From Dichetophora obliterata (Eukaryota; Arthropoda; Insecta; Diptera; Sciomyzidae), in NCBI GenBank assembly GCA_963920525.1, contig OY986435.1, positions 102,237,115 to 102,301,114 of the forward strand: DNA of 64,000 bases, written 5' to 3'. Under the pieces are notes generated by a model. That model worked only from the letters and a program-made list of their open reading frames with translations. It did not search any database and was not told the DNA's origin. Positions within the stretch are counted from its first letter, which is position 1, and every line of letters begins with the position of its first letter. Of the stretch, positions 10,737 through 21,945 are shown piece by piece. Made by a program: the position numbers and the translations under genes.

Positions 10737-11784
10737 CTGGTTATCTGTGGTATTGAGATCAGCCCAAATCAATCGCTTCTTAATAATGCGGTTTGTTAAT
10801 TTTGGGTTTTTTGCAGGACGGCAACATTTTAGTTTTTTTTCTGAAAAATATGAGTTGGCGCTTCTAAGCGCAATATCCACTCCTACGCTGTTTAGTTCTT
10901 TGACAAATTCATGTGCTGGTTTTTGCCGGTTTGCAATAGCTAATTTAACTCTTTGTCCCTTTGTTCGTTCAGTAATATGCTGTTTTTTCCTTTACTAAAT
11001 TTATTTAAATGTGTTCATCTACAATTTAAGAAGACTTTTAAATGGACACTTGTTTAGTTAACTATAAAAAAATTTAAGTTTTAGTTCTAATTTTTTTGCG
11101 GGAAATATAGTTAACCTACGATAGCCCCTTAAATGAGGGCCTATAATAAAATGAGATACTTACTTTTAAAAAGACCTAGTATGCAGTTTTTTATTTATTT
11201 TTTTATTTTTTAAAAGATCAAAGAACCAAGGCATGCGCCTTATACAAACAAGGTTTGGTCTTTGACCTGAAAGGAAAGGGATAGATTATTTAGAGGAATT
11301 GATTGATTGGCATATAAATATTCCAATTACACCATTTTTAACAGCAATAACAAAACGCATAGAAAATACATATTTAAATCTTATTCACACAAGGCTTCAT
11401 ACAGAATTGAATCATAAATTTATCTTAATGTTAAACTTACACAAAAGTAAATACACCTATGTATAAGTACGAACAAAATTCTGGTAGAAATAAATTATTT
11501 ATAATAAACCGTTTAGCTTTAATATTAAGATGGCATTGCACGTTGGAAAAAAAGAGGGTCTGATCGGAAATGCATCACATTTGTAGTATGCGCACAAGTG
11601 GCATTTTTCAAACGTCCAAATTGCAGCGTGAATTTTTTGATGCAAATGATAAGTGACGCTTGATAGAAAAATTACACTTTATAATGTTTGACATTTGCAG
11701 TGCTGCAAAATTGGTACGTAAATAATACAAAAAACAATATTCCAAAAACTTTTTTATTAAATGTTTTTTCTTCTCGCTTGTTGG
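10737..11784. other. Non-coding stretch
   Basis: AT-rich sequence with no recognised gene or transposon end. Confidence 0.4.
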
Positions 11785-12115
11785 TGCCGAAAAAGTAGTC
11801 GTTTTCAGCCGGGGTCAAGATATTTTGGTTCCAATCTATCTGAAACAAAAATTATAAATTGTTTATTAATAAGGGTACTTGTCGCTACAACTTATACTAG
11901 AATTATTTAGTTTGATTACAATAGACCCCTATAAGGGGATCAAATAGATTGAAAATGACAGCATTTTTTAAAAGTAGCGCTAATTTTTATAATTCGGACC
12001 AAACTAAATAATCCTAGTTTAGGTTGTACAGCCTTATTCATATATTTTGTTTCCGATAAAGTTGGAACAAAATATCCTGACCCGTCTGAAAACGAGTACT
12101 TTTTGCGGCGCAATT
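11785..12115. mobile_element. MITE-like inverted-repeat element of about 330 bp
   Basis: The left arm contains 'gtcgttttcagccggggtca' and 'agatattttgg', then 'ctagaattatttagtttg'. The right arm carries the reverse complements, 'tgacccgtctgaaaacgag', 'caaaatatcctg' and 'caaactaaataatcctag'. The arms are about 130 bp each and diverged. It lies about 260 bp downstream of the Snm1 stop codon. Target duplication not resolved. Confidence 0.7.
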
Positions 12116-12373
12116 TTGGAACGTTTTTTGTATTTTTTTTTTTTTAATTTCAAGTCTCCGTGTATTATAGTCTTTTCACAAGAAATGTTTTAAATTGAGT
12201 CCATTTTGTTTTTCAAACGCGCAATGTCACCTTAAAGCGTTTTTCGTTGAATTTTCTTATATCGGTAAATCTCTAGATGTAAAAACAGATAGATATACAC
12301 AAATAATTTGTAAAAATGTTGACTTTGATATAAATATTTCTTTCTTTGAATTTTTTTATATCGGTAAAAATCT

Positions 12374-15300
12374 CTACGAAAGCCAATCATCATCTGCATC
12401 ACCAGCTGCATGCAACAAAAATAGTTTGTCGGTTGATACTTTTAGGGAGCATTTCATATCCTCAAATTCATCGCTCTGCGATGATTGGTTGGGTAGAAAA
12501 TTTTCCTTTGAACTTTCCTCATTCTGTTTTAAGCTAAGTGATTTCTTAGTTTTGAGTTTCAGGTAGTTTGATATCGATGGCTGAAAGTTGCGGTGTTGGG
12601 TAGGAAACTTTCTATATTTGTACCATGCTTGTGGTACCTCACTTGTGATCATCAAATTGCTAGACGTCGGTACAGTGCTTATTACTTCTTGGGGATTCAA
12701 GTAGGTGACGAATCGTTGTAGTTCATTATAACTAGAATGTTCAGAGTACTCGACGCCAATTATATTTATTTTCCCACGATATTGTGGTTTGCTGTTTTTC
12801 TCCCAACCACTTGGGCGTATTGCAAGGCAGATATCAAATTGAGAGCTATATGGTTCAAAGTACTCGACCAGGGACTAAAATAACAAAAATATTAGAATTT
12901 ATATATGAGCCAAAATAAATAAAACTTACTAAATAACTGAGCTTTCCCAAAGCAATCACATGCATGGTTGCTGAAATTGAATTCGCACACAATAATTCCA
13001 AATAGTCCAAGTCCTGCATAGCTTTCAATGCCTTATTGCGTCTTGGCTCCGTCCAAACAACGAGGCGATTATTACGAGCTAAGGATGACCACATTCGTTC
13101 TTTGCCAATTAAATAGGCCCCACATATGTAGAGTATCCTTTTGTCTTTGTGCTTTTCTTGGAATTGCTCAATCAGATGCTGAGCTTCGTCAATGCTTTCA
13201 TCTTGTGAAGAAAATGCGTACTTATTGGATATATAAGTAGTATCTAGGTATATTGTGTGAATATCATTGTTCCAAAATATTGGTTCAGACTCCATGTTTG
13301 GAGACGCACGAAAGTCTCCTGTATGAAGTATGCATTTTCCTGTTTGCAGCTTAAAGAGGAACATTACTGCACCAGGACAGCTATAAGGTAATTGATAAAA
13401 TTTATTTGTGATAAGATATCAAAGTTAATTGTTTTTCTTACTGATTCGCATCGATGGCAGTCACCTCAACACCTTCGACTATTTGTGGTTGATTCAATTC
13501 GATTTCATGTACAAAACATTCCTCCAGAGGAATAAATACCCGAAGTAAGCGTGCTACGAGAATTATCAGAAGTAGCAAAATAAGAAATATAACAAATAAG
13601 CCAAAACTTGTACCTGTAACTGGACTACAAAACAGAGGCATCGCAAACTTGCGCGTCAAACCAACATAATGATCCGCATGGAAGTGTGAGAGAAAATAAT
13701 GTGTCACTCCTTTAATAAGGCCAAACTGGAAGGCGTCAACTGCGAATGTTGTGCCTCTTACTACTTTATATGAAGGACACGGACGTGGTTTCCTTTTCCT
13801 AGTACCGGCTTTTGTGCGAGCTTCTTCAGCTGTGACACTCGATGTAGTTGCTTCATTTGTTTCCGAAAAAGGTTTTTCTGGATTTGTATTTGTGGAATTT
13901 GAAACTGGCATTATTGTAGGAAAAGTGGTAGCTTCTTTGGAAGTCTTATTTTCAGATACATAAATTAAGTTCTTACGCACAGGTTCATTAGTTTTATGCT
14001 TTACATTTTTTTTATTTATCTGGAACCTACTTAAGGGTAGTAGAAAATCTTCTTCCCCGCTACTTACATATACCAGGGAAGATGCTTTCTGTAGTGTTTT
14101 ATTATCTCGTAGTACTATATCACCTTGACCATTCAAAACTGATTGCAATTTAAGCTTATGTTCTTCTTCTTCCTCCTTTTGACCAAGTATTATGATAGCT
14201 TCGATTTCAGAACTTTGATCCTGGGAAACACTATTATCCCGTAGCTCTACATTAAATTGAGCATTTAGAATTGATTTCGATTCGACCACATGTTCTTCTT
14301 TTTCTACTTTTTGAATAAGTGTTCCGATATCTTCGATTTCTGAAATTTGGTGTTGGGAAGCACTATTTATTGTCCCAATATCAGCCACTGGAGGGTTATT
14401 TGTGTGACAAGGCAATAGCTGATGATCTCCACTATCAACTGTATGAAGCAACGCTTCAGCATTGCTCAAATAAGCCTTAGGGAGTTCTTTTTCGTCTCTT
14501 ACTGTTACTTGTTCATGTTCTATTTCTACATTCTGAATAAGTGTTCCGATATCTTCTTCGATTCCAGAACTTTGTTGCTGCATTACGTTTGGTATGCCGT
14601 TTGTTTGACATGTCGATGCCCCACTAATTTCAAGCGTAGGTATTTTCTCGCTAATGTTGACATGTGACAGTGGTGTTGTCTCTTCAAAGTCTGCATAACT
14701 TGTTTGAATCACAAATGTCGATTCTGATTTAAGTTGTTCTTTTTCTACTAACTCTTCTTTTGGTTTGCCTTTTTCATCTTCGCTTTCAGAAATAAGATCG
14801 ATAAATTCAACGGTACTGGATTTTTTATGAGGTAAAATGTTTTTCTCACTTTTATTGGCACTATTCTTCACAAAACGTTTTCGCACTGGTTTCTTTGGAG
14901 TCATACCGCTGATGCAGCTTGGCTCTGTAGTTGTATCCGTGTCTGTTTCAGTGGCATCATCAAAAAGCCTCTTTCTGCCTCTACCTCTTACTTTGATCAT
15001 ATTTCTAACGTTTTTTCCTCTGGTTTTTTGCAACTTTCGACCAGTTGTTTGAATGACTTGAAGTTTTCCATTTGTTACGCTTAAATCTTCCACCTGAAAA
15101 ATTTTAGAACAACTCTTGAAAAAACTGTCAATTCTGGTTTGACTTGGTGGAGGATCTTTTTTGTTTGACTTAGTGATTCTTTTTGATGCATTTGGTGGTG
15201 CACCACTTTTTTTCGAAGTAGTAGGTTCTCCGCCGTTTATTACTTTTTGGTTCTTAGCTCTTTTTGGTGTTACATTTGTATCAGCAAAGTCCGAGCCACT

Positions 15301-15423
15301 GTCAGATATCATTTCACAAAACTCTTTGTATTTCCCCTTCAAAGTTTTTGATTCTACTGAATTTCCCGATTGCTGTATGAGATCTGATAACTTCTTAAGC
15401 CGAATTTTACATTTTTCATCCAT
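12374..15423 (-). CDS. Snm1: DNA cross-link repair nuclease SNM1 (DCLRE1A-like), four exons
   Basis: A metallo-beta-lactamase/beta-CASP 5'-exonuclease of the SNM1/Pso2 family, which processes interstrand cross-links in the nucleus. Exons are 15423-13614, 13553-13442, 13380-12930 and 12874-12374. The three introns are 55-61 bp with GT...AG ends, and the joined frame gives 957 residues. The catalytic HFHADH motif is at about residues 580-585. HCPGAVMFLF spans the second splice junction, HTGDFRA follows in exon 3, and VEYSEHSS in exon 4 is the late beta-CASP region. The N-terminal 550 residues are lysine/serine-rich and probably disordered. They include a PCNA-binding-like box QTRIDSFF (95-102), a SUMO-interaction-like VEFIDLISESEDE (about 205-217), and three diverged repeats around 'SSEIEDIGTLIQ' (about 284-441). 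A zinc finger like the UBZ of vertebrate SNM1A was not seen. The ATG at 15423 begins the long open frame; the upstream 177 bp end at a giant foldback transposon. Confidence 0.93.
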
Positions 15424-15606
15424 TTTTTCTATTTCGTTTATTCATTTAAGAAACAACAAAATTAAAACAAAAACTGCAGCCAACTGCACCAAAGATAATG
15501 ACGTTTGTCACACATTTCACCGGGAAGTTAATCAATCAAGGTTGCACAAGTACGTACTTTCATACCATTTTGGACACGTTTTTATTCTTCACGTACGAGG
15601 TACCAC
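15424..15606 (-). promoter_or_regulatory. Remaining Snm1 5' flank up to the foldback target site
   Basis: Only this short stretch separates the Snm1 start codon from the target duplication GTACCAC (15600-15606) of the foldback element. It must hold the 5' untranslated region and perhaps the core promoter. I see no clear TATA box or other core motif, so the promoter role is inferred from position only. Confidence 0.35.
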
Positions 15607-16572
15607 CAAAGAGTAGTAAAGAGTTGTCAGTTCTGCACAGTTGCGTTTGTGCAGACATTTGTAATCAGTGAGGATTGAGCGAAAGTGGATGTGAAGGAAA
15701 ATAAAATTGAAATTTTTCGGCTGACTTTGCTCAGCTCTGCTTAGCTGACGTAGCTTTGTGGTTGTGACGCTTAGCGATGTATGAGCTGTATGAGTGCGAA
15801 AAAATAGAAAATAGAAAGCGTGTGATGAAGCGAAAAGAAAAAAGTTTGCTATTGGCCGCATTCTAGCCGAAAAAGTGCTCAAGTAGCGAAGTAGCATAAA
15901 ATATTTTCGCTATATAAATTGTGACATCTCAAGGAACATGTTCTGTGAGAGCGTACCATTCAGCCCGAAAGTTGTGGAACAGTTCTTTCCGCTGAATGCA
16001 GGCATTGTTTCTTTTCACTTTGGTATGACTTTTTTTGTTTCCTATAAGAATCTTGCACTCATATGAATATTTACATTTTTTAGCTAGATTGGATTTGGTA
16101 AATTGAATGAATTTACCAATTTCAATCTTTTTAAATGATGAGAACATTTTTATGCCCCCCTTTACCTATAATTTTATTTTAATTCTTGCAGGTAAGAAAT
16201 TTTTTAATTTTAAGCTACATTTTTTACCAATTTCCAGGAACTATGAATTCAGCAAATTTTTTCGTTTGAAGCTAAATGTTTACCAATTTCCAGGTACTAT
16301 GAATTTAGGAATTTTTTTTAATTTAAAGCTAAATTTTGTAGCTACATTGCTTTTGATAAATTTAATGAATTTACCAATTTCCCTCATTTCAAATTATTAT
16401 AAATTGATTTAAATTATTTTTTAGGTACATATTATATACACATATATGAGATGTATATACTTTCTTTATGTAAAAATATATATACAAATTTCTGTCAATT
16501 GTTGCAGGTATTAAGATAACTTTTTTCGTTTCAAACAAACTCAGAATGTTTACTAAAGTGTTTAAAATATTA
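15607..16572. repeat. Foldback left arm, outer part
   Basis: Reverse complement of about 32435-33384. The distal 300 bp are GC-richer ('gctcagctctgcttagctga'). Positions 16080-16400 hold diverged tandem units of about 65 bp built on 'ttaccaatttcc' and 'aaatttagct'. Apparent open frames shared by both arms (for example MFSSFKKIEIGKFIQFTKSN) are repeat sequence without a recognised domain. Confidence 0.9.
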
Positions 16573-16671
16573 GGTTAGGTTAGGTTAGACCGGATGCCTT
16601 CGTGAGGCTCACATAGACCAATTCATTTCCTTAGTGGTACCGGTAGCGAGCAAAGAACCTTTGTGTTTGTT

Positions 16672-19600
16672 TTAAAAGTCTTTAAAGATTTGCGTTGAGT
16701 TCGCAAACCTTAGGAGGGATTCTAGAGACACCCTGGCTACATCTTTAAGTGACGGGAACGTCGACGAGCCTAGGTATTTTAGTCTCGATCTAAGTAGGGC
16801 GGGGCATGTGCATAGTAGGTTGCAGTTGTCATCCGTGGTGATGCCCAGCTTCCTCGCGTGGGTTGCCGTCATGCAGTGACCAGTGAGCATGCCCACTAGT
16901 GTCCTGCAATCCTTGCGCGGGCGTGCCAAGATGAACAGAGTTCGTTTTTCGCATTGTGCATTGCACATGATTTTCGAGATTTTGCACGTTGTCGTATCTC
17001 TCCATCTACGATTCACTGCTAGTGTGGCTCTTCTTTCGAGGTTCCTGTACAACTCTTGTAGCGGAGTAAGTACATGTTCTGCGAGTTCTGATTCCAGCCC
17101 GGTGCCTTCCTTTGCTAAACCATCTGCCATCTCGTTTCCCTCAATACCCTGGTGGCTAGGGACCCAGTAGATGCGCACTCTTTTCGATGCGCATAGTGCA
17201 TCTAGTGCATCTCTGCCAGCCAAGACATTTTTGGACTTGATGCTAGCGGAGCGCATGGATTTGATAGCCGCTTGACTGTCAACGAAAATGTTGATGTTAG
17301 AGTGTTGTGTGTCCATGCTGAGGGCTATCTCAGCAGCCTTCCTTATGGAAAATATTTCCGCCTGGAAGATACTGCAGTGGTTCGGCAGTTTATATGGCTG
17401 CCTTATATTAGGCTCTGCGCAATACACCGCCGCACCTACCCCCGTAGGCATTTTGGAGCCGTCGGTAAATATGTTGACCGCCCGCTGTGCTTGTTCTATA
17501 CCTTTGCACCAGTCGTTTGGTCCCAGAAGAGTTCGTACTTTGGAATTGACTATCGTGCGAGGTACCATGTAGTCCGTGCTACTAAGTAGATCCTTTCCGA
17601 TTGTACAATGTCCAAAATTTTGAGTGTGCATGTTGCCTGCTGCCATGAGGCGTTGTGCCGTTTTTCCGGCTATTAGTTTTGCGTGTATGTCCAGGGGGTC
17701 CATACTTAGAATCGTTTCAAGCGCTTTAGTTGGAGTTGACTTCAGTGCCCCCGTGATGCATAGCGCTGCCTGCCGCTGAGTTTTCTCCAAGTGCCTGAGG
17801 AATGTTGATTTGTTCACAGCCGGCCACCACACAATAATCCCGTAGAGTAGAATAGGACGCACTACCGTTACATAGATCCAGTGCATCAGAAAGGGTGAGA
17901 GACCCCAAGTACTGCCTAGCATCTTTTTGGATGTGTATAGTGCAATGGTGGATTTCTTCACCCTTTCTTCCACGTTGGTTTTCCATGACAGCTTGCTGTC
18001 CAGGACGACTCCTAGATATTTTGTGTGAGTTTTCGGTATGAGACGTATATCGTTCAATTTCGGTGGTATCCACTGTGGTATCTTGTACCTTTTCGTGAGC
18101 AGAACCAGATCCGTTTTCTCTGCGTTAATACTAAGACCGACTGAATTTGCCCATCTAAGTACATCTTTGAGTGTGCTCTCCATTATGGAGCTTACTGTTG
18201 ATAGACATTTCCCTACTATAATAATGCTTATGTCGTCTGCATAGGCAGTTATCCTCGGGGCTCTACCTGCGAACTTTTCGAGTAGTTCATTAACTACAAG
18301 ATTCCATAGTAGTGGCGAGAGGACCCCTCCCTGGGGTGTCCCACTGCGAGCTTCCCTTTCCATGGATTTAGTGCCCCACTCAGCCCGCACCTTTCTGCAG
18401 CCAAGCAACTTGTCTAACCAAAGGTTTATTGCCGGTGGTGCCTCTATTGCACGTAATCCACTAAGGATTGCGGTGGTTGATACATTGTTGAATGCACCTG
18501 AGATATCTAGAAACGCCCCGAGTGCGTATTCCTTGTGGTGGAGGGCTTTTTCTATGGTTACTACTAGGGAATGTAGTGCTGTTTCCACCGATTTCCCTTT
18601 CGTGTATGCGTGCTGGTTGGTTGATAACTGGATTGAATTGTTTCTTAGGTGCAAGTCAATCAGTTTCTCGAGCGTTTTGAGTACGAAGGAGGTCAGACTT
18701 ATTGGCCTGTAGTCTTTCGGACATGGATGGCTGCTCTTACCTGCCTTCGGTAAGAATACAACCCTCGCTGTCCTCCAAGCCACAGGTACATAGTTTAGCC
18801 TGATGCATCCATTAAATATATTTTTCAGCCATGGGACGACTTGCGATTCAGCCGTTTGCAACATGGCAGGAATTATACCGTCTGGTCCCGAAGATTTGTA
18901 TCCCGAGAACGTGTTTATAGCCCATAAGAGTCCATCCGACGTTATTAAGTCGTGTGGAACCTGTAACGGGGTTATCCTGTGCCCTCGTATTGTAGCAGTG
19001 CTAGGAGCTTCGGTACAGCCAGGAAAATGCGCCTTTAACAGCACCTCGAGGGATTCCTGACTGCTCTCCGTCCACTGGCCATTGTCTTTGCGTAGCTGGC
19101 TCTGAGTGGATGGCTGCTTTGAGAGTAGCTTCCTGAGCCGTGCTGTGTCCGCAGTTTTTTCTATGTTTGAGCAGAAGTTCTTCCACGAGTGTCTTTTTGC
19201 TCTGCGTACGTTTGTTTTAAAAAGTTTGAGCCTACATTTGTATTCCCCCCAAATTTCCTCTTGGTCAGCTATTTAAGCTAGTTTAAAGAAATCTTTTAGG
19301 TCGCGTCTTTGCTCTGTAAGATTCGGACTCCACCATGGTGGTCTGATCTTACGCTTTGTTCGCGTGGGCTTACAAGAGGCATGATAGGCCTTGAGAAGAT
19401 GGGCAGAGAGAGTCTTCACTGACCTTTCAATGCCCTCTTCCGTATTAATTTGTTTAGTAGCTGGTAATTTGCTCTCAATGATACTTCTGAAGCGGTTCCA
19501 GTTCGTGTTTCTGGGGCTTCTAAAGATCTTTTGAGCTGGAGTGTAGTTAAAGCTTATACTAAAGCTAATATAATTGTGTTCCGAGAAGGAGGGCTGTGCT

Positions 19601-20211
19601 AGCACCCTCCAATTTGTGACCAGAGTGTTGTTGTCTGAGGATATTGTTAGGTCTAACACGTTCGACGAGGTGGGGCCTACATACGTGGGTTCCTCGCCGA
19701 TGTTAGCTACGCTAAGGTTATATTGTAGAATAAAGTTAAGTAGGGACTCACCTCGATCGTTGATATATGGGCTGCCCCATACTGGGTGGTGTGCATTGGC
19801 ATCTGCTCCGATGACCATTGCTTGGTTCTTCCCGCCGGCGACTGCTACCATTCTTTGTAGCTCGTCTGGTGGTGCGTCGACGTCATGCGCCATGTAGCAT
19901 GAGGCGACCAGGATCGGCTCGTCCGCGTTGCCCTCTAGCGCCACAACGGTAAGATCGTCAGTGCTGTAATGAGACATTAGATAAGTATAGATGCCTTTCC
20001 TTATAAGGATGGCTGTTCTTGTTCTACTTACTGTTGTTGCGAAGAACGTATTAAAGTTTTGTGACTTTAGGCCAGATACCGCGTTGCCCGAGGCAGCCCA
20101 CGGCTCCTGTACTAAAGCCACATCGTAGCCTCCTTCCTCCAATACGAGAAGGAGTTCTGCTCTGGCGGTTTTGCATTTATGCAGGTTTATTTGAAGGACC
20201 TTCAGCTCCAT
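16672..20211 (-). pseudogene. LOA-type LINE ORF2: endonuclease, reverse transcriptase, RNase H (one in-frame stop)
   Basis: ORF2 nicks target DNA, reverse-transcribes the element and removes RNA. It starts MELKVLQINLHKC at 20211, the typical opening of an apurinic-type endonuclease, with GADANAHHPVWGS and the SEHNYISF region further on. The reverse transcriptase shows GYKSSGPDGI, PISLTSFVLKTLEKL, SGTPQGGVLSPLLWN and the catalytic YADD in ITAYADDISI. RNase H follows, with FTDGSK, FQAEIFSI, FVDSQAA and NEMADGLAKEG all present. The only frame break is a TAA at 19273-19275 between endonuclease and reverse transcriptase; the frame is otherwise continuous for 1,180 codons. The C-terminal cysteine motif is shortened (CNLLCTCPAL without the usual preceding CxxC). 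This copy is recent but probably dead. Confidence 0.9.
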
Positions 20212-21508
20212 TAGGCTGAAGGTTCCTTTACGGGGTCAACTTTTGTTGGTGTGCCTCCGTCAACCGCATCTACCAGACTGAGTCCAGCCCAAGGGCAGCG
20301 TCGGTCACGGCTTCTAGGCCGAGGTCTTTTTCCACCTCTCCGGACTCTAGTGTGTTGCTGTTGTTGTCCTTGAGGTGGCGCTTTTTGAGGCGCAGATAAA
20401 CACTGCCAACGCCCCACGCCATCTTCCCGTAACGCGCGTAAAGGATATCCTCTGCCTCCTTGTTGATCTGAAGGATGTAGTGCTGCCCCCCCGCTACTAT
20501 CAGGTAGCGGATCAGCAACCTTCAACACCCTCCAGTCAGCCGTTGGCACGTCCGGATTTTGCTTCTGTAGGAGCTTCAGCGCGGACTCCTGCGGCACTAC
20601 TCTTGGGAAGAGTACCTTCGCTTTTGGCAGGGACGGGATACTAGTCCTGTCCACTACTTCCAGTTGGGCACCCTCCCATAGGCCTTGGAGTGTCGGGGTT
20701 ACTGCTTTCACCCAGTGCAGAGTTGGATCGTCGTTGCACTTTAGGATCTTAACCCCATTGAGCCAGCCTGCTCCATCGAATGTGGGCATGGGAGCGTCAG
20801 GTTGGGCTTCCAACCTCGCGAACATCACCTCGAGAAGCTTCATCTCTACGGATTTCCATCTCTCAAGTGTCATTTTGCCTTGGGGATCACTTCGGTCGAT
20901 CAGTGCCACGATCAGGTGTCGTTCGCAAATTTCCACCGATCTTTGGCGTTTTTGAGCAGCCTGCTCTTCTACTTTGTTCGCGAACTGCGAAGTCGTAGGT
21001 GCAAAGCTTGGTCTGCTGGCGAAGTGTAAGCGACCCTCTTCCACCTTTAGCTTAGCCCAGGCGAGCAACTCCTTCTCTTTGGAAGAGAGATCCATCTTGC
21101 CTGACAGCCGGCTGCAGATTTTAAGGGCCGCTTTGTAGTTGGCCTTGGCCTTCAACCCCTCCTTTGACTTGGTCTTGGGCCCTTCCTTGCGAGAGGAGCT
21201 GGAACCCGCTGACTTATCCGGAGAGAGGAGAAGCCTGTCCTCAACTGAGCTTGCGCTATCGTGGTCCGAGTCTGCATCGACTATGGCACCCCTGCGCAGT
21301 GTGGATTTTTTGGCAGTAGTTGTCTTTATACCCAGGCCTGCTCCCGCCCCGGTGACATTTTTGGCAGTAGTTTTGCAACCGCTATGGCCTGCTCCAACCA
21401 TAGGGGAGGTGTGACTGCTGGCGGCGCGCAGTGAGGGTTGCTCCTCACTGTGTCCTCCGGCAGTCATTTGTGATTTTTGTTTATTTGTGTTATTTCGGTC
21501 TTCCATAT
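20211..21508 (-). pseudogene. LOA-type LINE ORF1 (gag-like), frameshifted
   Basis: ORF1 of non-LTR elements binds the element RNA. The frame starts with MEDRNNTNKQK at 21508; the open frame reaches 21548 but has no ATG there. The N-terminal third is Ser/Lys-rich (SSASVEDRLLLSPDKSAGSSSSRK). A conserved-looking core follows (LTLERWKSVEMKLLEVMFAR-like, WLNGVKILKCNDDPTLHWV, DWRVLKVADPLPD). At the seven-G run near 20486-20492 the sensible frame changes to HYILQINKEAEDILYARYG and KMAWGVGSVYLRLKKRHLKD. The last part (GLSLVDAVDGGTPTKV) returns to the original frame and ends in the TAATG overlap with ORF2. So there are probably two compensating frameshifts. No zinc knuckle was seen. Confidence 0.78.
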
Positions 21509-21945
21509 AATTCCCACGAGTGTGGGACAAAGGAAGGTCCACCCCCACAGAGGTCCCTGTGCGCGGGTAAGGCTGGATAGTACCGGAGGGCGCCTGGTAT
21601 CCGGTACGCTCCGTTTGGGACTGGACTATTTTTAATGGGCCTCCAGCCTAGCAAATCCTCGGCACGGGTCGCATAACACCTTGATTCGGCCCATCGGAGG
21701 GACTAGGTGTGGGATAGGAGAGGTTATATATGGGATGATTAGGGAGGGTATGGGGAGTGAAAAGGGATATAGGGTAGGAGTGAATAGCTACTAGTGCATC
21801 GCCAGGATGCAGCGACCTGTATGACCAAGGACCCCTGTCAGAAGCGTGCGCTTCCGTCATTCCAGCCCACTGCATCCTAGCGACCTAAGCCCCCACACCA
21901 ACGTCAAGGTTGCTAATCCAGTGGGAGTTGGGGTTTAAAATATTA

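Larger units (their letters stand above)
16573..21932 (-). mobile_element. LOA/I-group LINE with RNase H, complete, 13-bp TSD
   Basis: A non-LTR retrotransposon of 5,360 bp on the minus strand, flanked by GTTTAAAATATTA (16560-16572 and 21933-21945). The 3' end is not poly(A) but a short CTAACC-type repeat, visible on the plus strand as 'ttaggttaggttaggttag'. Two reading frames follow the usual order, a gag-like ORF1 and an ORF2 with endonuclease, reverse transcriptase and RNase H. They are linked by a TAATG stop-start overlap at 20209-20213. The pre-insertion site is preserved in the opposite foldback arm near 32440-32480. The C-terminal RNase H and the absence of poly(A) suit the LOA or I group; the exact clade was assigned by eye. 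Confidence 0.88.

Noticed and set aside
13554..13613. Transmembrane segment in SNM1 (SFGLFVIFLILLLLIIL)
   Set aside because: This is translation of a 60-bp intron with good GT...AG borders; splicing it joins the conserved beta-lactamase sequence.
15929..16147. Small conserved protein (MFSSFKKIEIGKF...), also seen at 32997-33260
   Set aside because: The similarity is explained by the inverted arms being copies of each other; the frame overlaps low-complexity tandem repeats and has no domain.
16573..16592. Telomeric TTAGG array
   Set aside because: Only three to four imperfect units at the 3' end of a LINE, with LINE sequence on one side and a target duplication on the other.
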